A stretch of 64,000 nucleotides of DNA, from contig OZ241336.1 in NCBI GenBank assembly GCA_965200115.1, positions 620,001-684,000 on the forward strand, written 5' to 3'. The stretch comes from JAPOUP01 sp026708635 (GTDB lineage: Bacteria; Pseudomonadota; Alphaproteobacteria; Rhodobacterales; Rhodobacteraceae). Shown here piece after piece: positions 33,533-41,156 of the stretch. Position 1 is the first letter of the stretch; each line of letters begins with the position of its first letter. The notes under the pieces are model-generated. The model had not been told where the DNA came from, did no database searches, and saw only the letters and a list, made by a program, of their open reading frames with translations. The position numbers were made by a program, and so were the translations under genes.

Positions 33533-34428
33533 TGGAGCGCGTACGTTTCCCGGAAGGGCTTGAACTGAGCCGCGTCATTTATGGCATGTGGCGGCTTTGC
33601 GACGATCCGGACACCTCGGCCCGGCACGTCCAGGCCAAGATCGAGGCGTGCCTTGAGCAGGGCATCACCACGGTCGACCAGGCCGACGTCTATGGCGGAT
33701 ACGCGTCCGAGCGGCTGTTCGGCGATGCGCTCAGGCGCGCGCCCGGACTTCGCGAAAGCCTCCAGATCATCACCAAATGCGGCATTATCGCGCCGGTCAG
33801 CCGCCATAGGCGGGCGCGGGTCAAGCATTACGACACCGGAAAGTCCCATATCGAGGCCTCCGTGGATCATTCGCTGAAGCTGATGGGAATCGACTACATC
33901 GATCTCCTGCTCATTCACCGACCCGATCCGATGATGGACGCGCGGGAGACCGGCGCGGCGCTCGACGGCGTCGTGGCCAGCGGTAAGGTCCGCGCGGTCG
34001 GCGTATCGAACTTCAGGCCGCACGATCGGTCGCTTCTTCAGGCGTCGATGCGAAACCCGATCGTAACGAACCAGATCGAACTCAGCCTACTCGCGCACAA
34101 GGGATTCACCAACGGTGACGTGGCCCATTGGCAGGAACTCGGCGTACCGATAATGGCGTGGTCACCGCTTGGAGGCGGCGCGCTCGTGACCGGCGGGGCG
34201 GGCGCCGGTCTCGGTAGCTGCCTTGAAGCCGTCTCCAAACGCGATGGAGTCGACCCCGCCGCCGTGGCGGTTGCCTGGCTTCTCGCCCACCCCGCCCGCA
34301 TACTACCGGTGATGGGGTCGAACGCCATTGGGAGAATCCGCGCGTTCTCGGACGCTTTCAGGGTAACGATGGACCGGGAGACATGGTATGAGCTTTACTC
34401 GGCCGCCCTTGGCCACGAGGTGCCATGA
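33529..34428 (+). CDS. Aldo/keto reductase
   Basis: A 299-residue AKR with the full catalytic tetrad: Asp50 and Tyr55 in VDQADVYGGY, Lys83 in ITKCG and His130 in LLLIHRPDP. The NADPH-binding end is MAWSPLGGGALV and LPVMGSNAIGRIRA. It resembles YdhF-type reductases. Its ATG overlaps the monooxygenase stop (ATGA). In the sulfoquinovose pathway the AKR SmoB reduces the 6-oxo-sugar left after desulfonation; here an equivalent aldehyde-reducing role is likely. Confidence 0.9.
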   Translation: MMERVRFPEGLELSRVIYGMWRLCDDPDTSARHVQAKIEACLEQGITTVDQADVYGGYASERLFGDALRRAPGLRESLQIITKCGIIAPVSRHRRARVKHYDTGKSHIEASVDHSLKLMGIDYIDLLLIHRPDPMMDARETGAALDGVVASGKVRAVGVSNFRPHDRSLLQASMRNPIVTNQIELSLLAHKGFTNGDVAHWQELGVPIMAWSPLGGGALVTGGAGAGLGSCLEAVSKRDGVDPAAVAVAWLLAHPARILPVMGSNAIGRIRAFSDAFRVTMDRETWYELYSAALGHEVP

Positions 34429-34958
34429 CGCACGATGTTGCCGACACCGCCCGGGTTCGCGAAATCGAACCCGACGCCGACACCTCCAGGGCGTTCCGTG
34501 AGGCGCTCGGACGATACGCGACCGGCGTTACGGTTGTCACGGTCAACAGCGAGATCGGTCCCCTTGGCATCACGGCCAACAGTTTCGCCTCGGTTTCACT
34601 CGACCCCCCGCTCATCCTGTGGGCCCCCGCGAGGCTTTCGCAGCGGTTCGCCGCCTTCGCCGCCGCCCGACATTTCGCCATTCACGTAATCGGCGCCGAG
34701 CAACGGCATATCAGCGATGGATTCTCGCGGAGCGGCACGGCCTGGAAAGGACTCGCCTGGGAACGGAATGAACTCGGCGTTCCGCTCATTGACGGGTGCC
34801 TGGCACGTTTTGAGTGCGAGGCGGTGGCGACGTATCCCGGCGGGGATCATTGTATCGTGGTCGCTGAAGTCGCCCGCGTGACATGGCGGGATGGCGTACC
34901 GCTCGTGTTCAGCCAGGGCCGGTATGGACCGTTCGAGAATCCGGCCGCGGTCGGATGA
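34425..34958 (+). CDS. Flavin reductase-domain protein
   Basis: A 177-residue FMN-binding split-barrel protein. FREALGRYATGVTVVTVNSE, GITANSFASVSLDPPLILW and the C-terminal GGDHCIVVAEV match the HpaC/SmoA-type flavin reductases. It would supply FMNH2 to the LLM monooxygenase using NAD(P)H. It overlaps the AKR by ATGA, which gives tight co-expression of all three. Confidence 0.9.
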   Translation: MTHDVADTARVREIEPDADTSRAFREALGRYATGVTVVTVNSEIGPLGITANSFASVSLDPPLILWAPARLSQRFAAFAAARHFAIHVIGAEQRHISDGFSRSGTAWKGLAWERNELGVPLIDGCLARFECEAVATYPGGDHCIVVAEVARVTWRDGVPLVFSQGRYGPFENPAAVG

Positions 34959-34991
34959 ACGCACCGGGGACCAGCATGGGGAAGACGTGAT

Positions 34992-35579
34992 ATGACCTTG
35001 CTGACCGGTCTGCTGACGCCGGTTCAGGCATTCAACGAAGTCGCGCTCCGTATCGGACGCGGCGTCGCGATTCTGGCGATCGCGCTCATGGTCGTGGCCA
35101 TTCTGGTTCAGGTCTTTTTCCGGTACGCGCTCAACAATCCCCTTCCCTGGCCTGACGAGGCCGCCCGGTTCGCGATGCTGTGGATGACGGGGCTGATCGC
35201 GCCAACGGCCTATCGCCACGGCGGATTCGTGGCGATTGACACAGCCCAGCGCGCGATGCCGGAACGCTCCGCGGCGGTGCTGTCGCTGGCCCTTCTGGCC
35301 ATGTCGGGGCTGGTGCTTGGCATGGCCATCGAGATCGGATGGGGCGAGATCACCGGGTTTCTCTCAAAAGCCAGTACGGCCTCGCTCTATTTCCTGGACA
35401 GTTCGCTTGATTGGGTGAAACTGCCACGCCGCTGGATGATGGCGTCGTTCTTCGTGTGCGTCGTCCTGCTGTTCACGGTCAACGTCGAACTGTTCCTGCG
35501 AACGCTGATTACCCTGGCGGGCGGCGGCGTGCACCTGAAGGATCTCGCGCCCGGCGAGAACGGGTCCACGGCGGAATGA
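34992..35579 (+). CDS. dctQ: TRAP transporter small permease (DctQ)
   Basis: A 195-residue protein with four membrane helices. VQVFFRYALNNPLPWPDEAA is the DctQ signature; VWLGA-like MLWMTGLIAPTAYRHGG and VAIDTAQRAMP follow. It pairs with the large permease, which starts four bases after its stop. TRAP systems import organic acids and related anions using the sodium gradient, which suits a sulfonate. Confidence 0.92.
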   Translation: MTLLTGLLTPVQAFNEVALRIGRGVAILAIALMVVAILVQVFFRYALNNPLPWPDEAARFAMLWMTGLIAPTAYRHGGFVAIDTAQRAMPERSAAVLSLALLAMSGLVLGMAIEIGWGEITGFLSKASTASLYFLDSSLDWVKLPRRWMMASFFVCVVLLFTVNVELFLRTLITLAGGGVHLKDLAPGENGSTAE

Positions 35580-35583
35580 CCCC

Positions 35584-37059
35584 ATGCTGATCTGGTTCCT
35601 CCCCGCTTTCCTGTTTTTCCTGCTGATTGGCCTGCCGGTATTCTTCGCGTTGCTCGCGGCGCCGGGAATGCTTCTGTGGCTCAGCGGACAGGAAAAGGAC
35701 ATCACGCTCCTGTACCGGAACGTCTATAACGGGATGGACAGCTTTCCCCTGATGGCGATACCTTTCTTCATGCTGGCCGGGGAGCTCATGAACAGGGGCG
35801 GCATCACCGTTCGTCTCGTCGAGTTCAGCCAGACGCTGATGGGTCATCTGCGCGGTGGGCTGGCGCAGGTCAACGTTCTTTCGTCAATCCTCTTCGCCGG
35901 CCTTTCGGGCAGCGCGGTCGCGGACACCAGCGCTCTCGGGTCGATGCTGATTCCGGCGATGGAGAAAGAGGGCTACACGCGTCGCTTCGCCGCGGCCATC
36001 ACCGCCGCGTCCAGTGTGATCGGCCCGATAATCCCGCCTTCGGGCATCATGATCATTTACGCCTATGTCATGGGCGAATCGGTCGCCGCGCTTTTTCTTG
36101 CGGGAATCGTTCCCGGGATCCTGGTTGGTGTCGGACTGATGCTGATGATCCGCGCCCTCTCCGACCGCTATGAACTGCCGGCCGCCCACCGCGTGTCGAT
36201 TTCCGGCATCGAGCTTTCGCCGCTGGAGTATTGGTTTTCCTTCATTCTGGTCCGGTTGAATCTCGGCTGGCTGGCCATGCAGGTCATTCCGGTCGGAGAG
36301 GATCCGTCCTCCGCGGCTCGATGGCTGTCTTTCGGTGGCGGCATCCTGGTCGCGCACGGTGTCGCGCTCGGCCTCCGCCGGTTCGTCAGTTACGACTTCC
36401 GCAGGGTATGCAAGCGGGCCGTAACGCCGCTACAGACACCGATCCTGATACTCGGCGGCATTCTGGCCGGGGTGTTCACCCCGACCGAGGCCGCGGCGGT
36501 CGCGGTCACCTATGCCCTTGTCATTGGATTTTTCGTTCTCCGCTCGCTGTCACTGAGGGATCTTCCCGGGATACTGAGCCGGGCGGCGACCACTTCGGCC
36601 GTCGTGCTTCTTCTGGTGGGAGCGGCAATCGCGTTCAAGACGGTGGTTTCCCTATCCCACGCTCCCGAGATACTCGCCGAATTCATCCTCTCGCTTACCG
36701 AGAACCCATTGATCCTTCTGTTCCTGATCAACCTGCTTCTGTTTCTGGTCGGCATGTTTCTCGACGCGGGACCCGCCATTATCATTCTCGGCCCGATCCT
36801 CGCGCCGATTTTCACCGATCTGGGCGTTCATCCGGTTCATTTCGCGATCATAATGTCCGTCAACCTGACCGTAGGCCTCGCCACTCCGCCCATGGGGCTC
36901 GTGCTGTTCGTCGCGTCGGCCGTCAGCGGTGAGCGGGTCGAGAGCATTGCCCGGGCGATTCTGCCGTTCCTGGCCATTGAAATCATTGTGATCTTTCTGA
37001 TTACATACGTTCCGGCAATTTCAATGACGATCCCCCGCCTGACGGGGTTCGTCAACTGA
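35584..37059 (+). CDS. dctM: TRAP transporter large permease (DctM)
   Basis: A 491-residue protein with about a dozen membrane helices. LIWFLPAFLFFLLIGLPVFF, LMAIPFFMLAGELMNRGGIT, SGSAVADTSALGSMLIPAME and TAASSVIGPIIPPSGIMII are the conserved DctM blocks; FTPTEAAAVAVTYALVIG and LGVHPVHFAIIMSVNLTVGL complete the second half. It is about 60 residues longer than many DctM proteins, owing to an insertion after residue 200 (LEYWFSFILVRLNLGWLAMQ), also seen in some taurine/sulfonate-type TRAPs. Start is ATG just after dctQ. Confidence 0.94.
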   Translation: MLIWFLPAFLFFLLIGLPVFFALLAAPGMLLWLSGQEKDITLLYRNVYNGMDSFPLMAIPFFMLAGELMNRGGITVRLVEFSQTLMGHLRGGLAQVNVLSSILFAGLSGSAVADTSALGSMLIPAMEKEGYTRRFAAAITAASSVIGPIIPPSGIMIIYAYVMGESVAALFLAGIVPGILVGVGLMLMIRALSDRYELPAAHRVSISGIELSPLEYWFSFILVRLNLGWLAMQVIPVGEDPSSAARWLSFGGGILVAHGVALGLRRFVSYDFRRVCKRAVTPLQTPILILGGILAGVFTPTEAAAVAVTYALVIGFFVLRSLSLRDLPGILSRAATTSAVVLLLVGAAIAFKTVVSLSHAPEILAEFILSLTENPLILLFLINLLLFLVGMFLDAGPAIIILGPILAPIFTDLGVHPVHFAIIMSVNLTVGLATPPMGLVLFVASAVSGERVESIARAILPFLAIEIIVIFLITYVPAISMTIPRLTGFVN

Positions 37060-37091
37060 CGTCACATCATCAAAGAAAGGGAGAAAACCAG

Positions 37092-38159
37092 ATGATGAAA
37101 AAACTGACAGCATCCGCGCTTGTGGCACTGACGCTCGCGGGCAGTCCCATCCCGACCCACGCGGCCGACACGATAAGCCTTCGCGCGACCGCCAACTCAA
37201 ACGAGAACGATGAGGACTACGACGGTCTAATCGTATTCAAGAACTATGTCGAACAGGCGTCCAACGGGGCGATCGAGGTCGATCTGTTCATCGGAACGCA
37301 GCTCTGCTCGAATGGCACGGAATGTCTGGCGGGCCTGGCGGACGGCAATATCGATATAGTGATCCAGACTTCGGGAGGAACGGCGAACATCTTTCCATTC
37401 GTCCAGGTTCTGGACCTTCCATACCTGATGAGCGACGACCGCGTCGCCGAGGGGGTTCTCGCGAACGGTTCCGGTTTCGTGACGACCATGCAGGACATGG
37501 TACGGGACTCTTCCGACGGTATGGTCCGGTTGATGACCATCGGTAACACGGGCGGATGGCGCAACTTCGCGAACACGCAGAGACGGGTCACCGAGCCCTC
37601 CGACCTTGAGGGGCTGAAGATCCGGACCGTGGTCGCGGATCTCCCGCAGGAACTGGTCAAGGCACTTGGCGCCTCGCCGACCCCGATTCCGTGGCCCGAA
37701 CTCTTCACGTCGTTCCAGACCGGCGTTGTGGAGGGATCCAAGAACGGCATCACCGACATCATGAACATGAAGTTTCCCGATGCCGGACTGCAATACGTCA
37801 CGCTCGACGGCCACGCCTACATGGGCGCTCTATGGTTCATGAACAACGAGAGGTTCATGTCCCTTGATCCCGCCCTGCAGCGGGTCGTCGTCGATGGATT
37901 CTACGCTCTCCAGCAGGCGACCTTCGCATCACCCAAGCGCAAGTCGATCCAGGCTTACCAGGACTTCCGGGCCGCGGGCGGCGACATCTACGTCCCGACG
38001 CCTGAGGAAAAGGCGATGTTCAAGGACGCCGCCGCGCCGGTCTATGACTGGTTCAAGGGCAACGTCGACGGTGGCGGGCGCATTTTCGACGCGCTGACGG
38101 AAGCCGTGGCCGAGGTTGAGGCCGGTATCGAAACCACCCGGATGAATGACGGCAGGTGA
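37092..38159 (+). CDS. dctP: TRAP transporter solute-binding protein (DctP)
   Basis: A 355-residue periplasmic protein. The signal peptide MMKKLTASALVALTLAGSPI is cut near THAADT. The DctP domain shows DYDGLIVFKNYVEQASNGAI, GLADGNIDIVIQTSGG and LEGLKIRTVVADLPQELVKA; the conserved Arg of the carboxylate/anion clamp is in KIRTVV. PIPWPELFTSFQTGVVEGSK is another family mark. Two Cys (LCSNGTEC) near residue 75 may form a disulfide. GGGAG lies before the start. It sets the substrate range of the transporter. Confidence 0.93.
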   Translation: MMKKLTASALVALTLAGSPIPTHAADTISLRATANSNENDEDYDGLIVFKNYVEQASNGAIEVDLFIGTQLCSNGTECLAGLADGNIDIVIQTSGGTANIFPFVQVLDLPYLMSDDRVAEGVLANGSGFVTTMQDMVRDSSDGMVRLMTIGNTGGWRNFANTQRRVTEPSDLEGLKIRTVVADLPQELVKALGASPTPIPWPELFTSFQTGVVEGSKNGITDIMNMKFPDAGLQYVTLDGHAYMGALWFMNNERFMSLDPALQRVVVDGFYALQQATFASPKRKSIQAYQDFRAAGGDIYVPTPEEKAMFKDAAAPVYDWFKGNVDGGGRIFDALTEAVAEVEAGIETTRMNDGR

Positions 38160-38273
38160 TTTAGGCTATCATGCCGCGGACCGCTTCCCTTAAGGAGGGG
38201 GAGCGGTCGAATCCGGTCAGGCCGCCCCAACGCCGGCGCATGGACCGACCCGGGAACCGGAGGCCATACGACA

Positions 38274-38978
38274 ATGATGGAGAAATTCCGTCGCCAGGGT
38301 TACGCGGTGTTCGAAGGCGCCATTGACGGTAGCGATCTCGCCATGCTGCGCGACATCTGCGACACCCTCCTCGCCGAGCCCCCTCGGGACGGCGGTGCCG
38401 GACTCCATAACATCGGCCGTGGTGAGTCGCGCCGGTTCCTGCGCCACCGGCATACCGATTTTCCGGAACTCGCCGAGTTCGCGCTCGGCTCACGGATCGA
38501 TTGGCTGATTCGACAGAGCCTGGGCCGGAGCGCGCTTCTGTTCAACGAGCAGTTCGTGGTCAAGGGCGCGGGGCGGGGCGCAAGTTTCGCATGGCACCAG
38601 GACAGCGCATATGTCGGTTTCGAGCATTTGCCTTACGTTTCACTTTGGATCGCGCTTGACGACGCAACCGAGGAAAACGGCTGTGTCTACCTCATTCCCC
38701 GGGATCTCGACGCCAATCCCGGCATCGATGCCCACGAACGTATGGACGGCACAGACGAACTCGTGGGATATTTCGGCGATGATCCCGGGCGGGCAATGAT
38801 CTGCGAAGCCGGCACTGTGGTGGCTTTCTCGAGCAGGACCCTGCATCGATCCGGCGAAAACATTACGGATAGGCCCCGTCGCGCCTACCTTGGACAGTAT
38901 TCGCCAGAACCCATTCGGGACCCCGTATCCGGCCGGCTCAAACGGTTCGCGACTCCCCTGGCCCGCTCCGCACAGTGA
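38274..38978 (+). CDS. Phytanoyl-CoA dioxygenase family protein (PhyH)
   Basis: A 234-residue non-haem Fe(II)/2-oxoglutarate dioxygenase. The iron facial triad is His108 and Asp110 in WHQDSAY and His191 in RTLHRSG; Arg202 or Arg203 would bind 2-oxoglutarate. WIALDDATEENGCVYLIP is the typical core strand. It follows the TRAP binding protein by 114 bases in the same direction and may be in the same operon. PhyH-type enzymes hydroxylate carboxylates and can also break C-S or C-P bonds by hydroxylating the adjacent carbon, so it could be a second desulfonating enzyme. Confidence 0.88.
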   Translation: MMEKFRRQGYAVFEGAIDGSDLAMLRDICDTLLAEPPRDGGAGLHNIGRGESRRFLRHRHTDFPELAEFALGSRIDWLIRQSLGRSALLFNEQFVVKGAGRGASFAWHQDSAYVGFEHLPYVSLWIALDDATEENGCVYLIPRDLDANPGIDAHERMDGTDELVGYFGDDPGRAMICEAGTVVAFSSRTLHRSGENITDRPRRAYLGQYSPEPIRDPVSGRLKRFATPLARSAQ

Positions 38979-39191
38979 ACGGCCTGCCCTGTTTGACGTT
39001 CTTCTCAACCCTCACGCGCACGAGAGGAGGCAGGAGGTATTTTGACCGAAAGACACTACCGATACGCCCCTATCGGGCAGCCTTGGGGCTTGGCCTGAAG
39101 GATGGGCGGCCTCCCTGGATATGACATAAACCCCCGATGACCTGCTATGTTCCATGGACCATGACACCTCTCGAGCGCCGGCGGCGTTCCG

Positions 39192-39689
39192 CTAACGGAA
39201 CGGGTAGAGCCAGACGCGGTAGTCATCTATCAGCACCTGGGCATGTTTGATCTGCTCCTCCGACATCTTCTTCACGACTTCCTCAAGACTGATCGCCGCG
39301 TCGGGGTCACCGCCTATCGCACTGAGCGCATACCACATATATGCGCGGACGAGATCCGGCGACGGCAGCCCGATCCCGAGCTCATAGTACCACCCAACCC
39401 CCGACTGCGCGCCCGGATGCCCTTTCATCGCCGCGCGCAGATACCACTCCATGGCGCGTACGCTGTCCCTTTCCACGCCAAGACCCAGCGCGTACATCAC
39501 GCCAATCAGTTCCTCAGCCTCGGCATTGCCGGATCTGGCCGCGGGCCAGAGCGCCTCACGCGCCTCCGTAAAATGACCCGATTCCATCAGGTCGCGCGCC
39601 TCTTCGATCTCGGCGTGCGCGGAGAAGGAAACCAGAATCCCCATGGAAAGGGCGACACCGCGCGAAATGGCGCACACGGCAGGCTTCAT
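39192..39689 (-). CDS. Sel1-repeat protein with signal peptide
   Basis: A 165-residue secreted protein: signal peptide (MKPAVCAISRGVALSMGILV, cleavage near SAHAEI), then two to three Sel1/TPR-like repeats (NAEAEELIGVMYALGLGVER, AMEWYLRAAMKGHPGAQSGV, MWYALSAIGGD). Sel1 repeats are protein-protein scaffolds. It is divergent from, and its 5' end may overlap, the peroxidase gene. Confidence 0.85.
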   Translation of the reverse strand: MKPAVCAISRGVALSMGILVSFSAHAEIEEARDLMESGHFTEAREALWPAARSGNAEAEELIGVMYALGLGVERDSVRAMEWYLRAAMKGHPGAQSGVGWYYELGIGLPSPDLVRAYMWYALSAIGGDPDAAISLEEVVKKMSEEQIKHAQVLIDDYRVWLYPFR

Positions 39690-40994
39690 GGTCTACTCCT
39701 CGCGTTCGTTTCAGCCCTGCCCGCCTACGCGGTCGATATCCCGGAACCGCTTACGGACGACCACTTCATCCAGTTCGATCGGAGACAGGCCGAAATCGGT
39801 CAGCTCCTGTTCTATGACAAGATACTTTCGGGCAACAGAAACATATCCTGCGGCACATGCCATCACCACGATCTGGGCAGTTCGGACGGCCTTTCGCTCG
39901 GTATCGGTGAGGGAGGCGAGGGCCGCGGGCCGGATCGAACGGCGGGGAAAAGAGCGGACCGCGTTCAGCGACGGATCCCGCGCAACGCCCCGGCTCTATG
40001 GAACCTCGGCGCGCATGAGGTGCGGTTCATGTTCCATGACGGGCGCATCAGCGCCTCCAGGCTCTACGATAACGGTTTCAACACGCCCGCTGAGGAATTC
40101 CTTCCCAGGGGACTCAACTCGCTTCTCGCCGCGCAGGCTCTTTTCCCGATGGCGTCCGACGCGGAAATGGCCGGCCAGCCGGGCGAAAACGAGGTCGCCG
40201 GGGCGATCAGGGAGCGTATGGACCACGCATGGCCGATCATAGCCAAACGAGTCCGTGGAATCGGGGAATACGGGCGGCTCTTCGTCAACGCCTTCGAAAA
40301 TGTCGACAATCCATCGGACGTGACAATCGTCGAAATCGCAAATGCGATCGGAGCCTTCATCGGCACTGAATTCAGGAATCACGACAGTCCCTTCGATAGA
40401 TACCTCGAGGGACAGGGCAACGCGCTGACCGCGCGGCAGCTTCGGGGAATGAAGCTGTTTTTCGGCGACGCGCGCTGTTCCGACTGCCATGGCGGTCCGC
40501 TCCTCAGCGGCCAGACTTTCCATGCGCTGGGCCTTCCACAGTTTGGCCCGGGCCGGACGAGACGTTTCGACCCCTCGGCGCGCGATGTCGGGCGGATGGG
40601 TGAAAGCGACGATCTCAGGGACGCCTACCGGTTTCGCGTGCCGTTCCTCAGAAACGTGGCGCTGACCGGTCCCTACGGACATAACGGATCAATGCCGACA
40701 CTGAATGATATGGTACGTCACCACCTGCGGCCGGCGGAAAGCAATATCGCCTGGCGACCGGAAATGGCGATCCTTCCGCCGGCACCATGGCTCGCGGCCG
40801 TCGATTATGTTGCCCGCCAGGACCGCCTCGAGACGCGGCGACTGCTCGCCGCCATTGAAATCGATCTGCCTCCACTCTCGGACCGGCAGATTTCCGACCT
40901 GGTGGCGTTTCTGCATGCCCTGACCGGGGAAACCGCACTGGAGCGGCCGATGGGTCGTCCCGAGCGGGTGCCGAGCGGCCTGCCCGTCGACTGA
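39573..40994 (+). CDS. Di-haem cytochrome c peroxidase (CcpA/MauG family); start uncertain
   Basis: The mature part begins near 39735 (VDIPEPLTDDHFIQF). It has two haem-binding motifs: CGTCHHHD near 39853 and CSDCHGGPL near 40480, with ALWNLGAHEVRFMFHDGRIS after the first and RVPFLRNVALTGPYGHNGSM after the second. These periplasmic enzymes reduce H2O2 or oxidise protein residues. A signal-like core (LLLAFVSALPAYA) lies at about 39698-39738, but no ATG stands at the right distance in frame. The ATG at 39573 is the nearest upstream in frame and would overlap the Sel1 gene; GTG at 39615 is another choice, and a frameshift near the ATG at 39688 is possible. Confidence 0.85.
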   Translation: MTRFHQVARLFDLGVRGEGNQNPHGKGDTARNGAHGRLHGLLLAFVSALPAYAVDIPEPLTDDHFIQFDRRQAEIGQLLFYDKILSGNRNISCGTCHHHDLGSSDGLSLGIGEGGEGRGPDRTAGKRADRVQRRIPRNAPALWNLGAHEVRFMFHDGRISASRLYDNGFNTPAEEFLPRGLNSLLAAQALFPMASDAEMAGQPGENEVAGAIRERMDHAWPIIAKRVRGIGEYGRLFVNAFENVDNPSDVTIVEIANAIGAFIGTEFRNHDSPFDRYLEGQGNALTARQLRGMKLFFGDARCSDCHGGPLLSGQTFHALGLPQFGPGRTRRFDPSARDVGRMGESDDLRDAYRFRVPFLRNVALTGPYGHNGSMPTLNDMVRHHLRPAESNIAWRPEMAILPPAPWLAAVDYVARQDRLETRRLLAAIEIDLPPLSDRQISDLVAFLHALTGETALERPMGRPERVPSGLPVD

Positions 40995-41156
40995 CGGACC
41001 TCCGTTCGGCATGGGGTCATCCGCCATTGGCGCCGCACGGATGGTCGCCGCGATTGTCCACACCCACGGCCGGACCTCCAAAGCGGACCGAACCTCCGGA
41101 CCCTGATCCCGCCGGACTGGCCAGGACCGGCGCTGGATGCTAGACGGAGACCCATT

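Noticed and set aside
32375..34958. Assigning the trio directly as smoC-smoB-smoA
   Set aside because: The gene set matches, but the transporter, absence of a GH31 sulfoquinovosidase and extra PhyH/Gfo genes differ, so the symbols were withheld.
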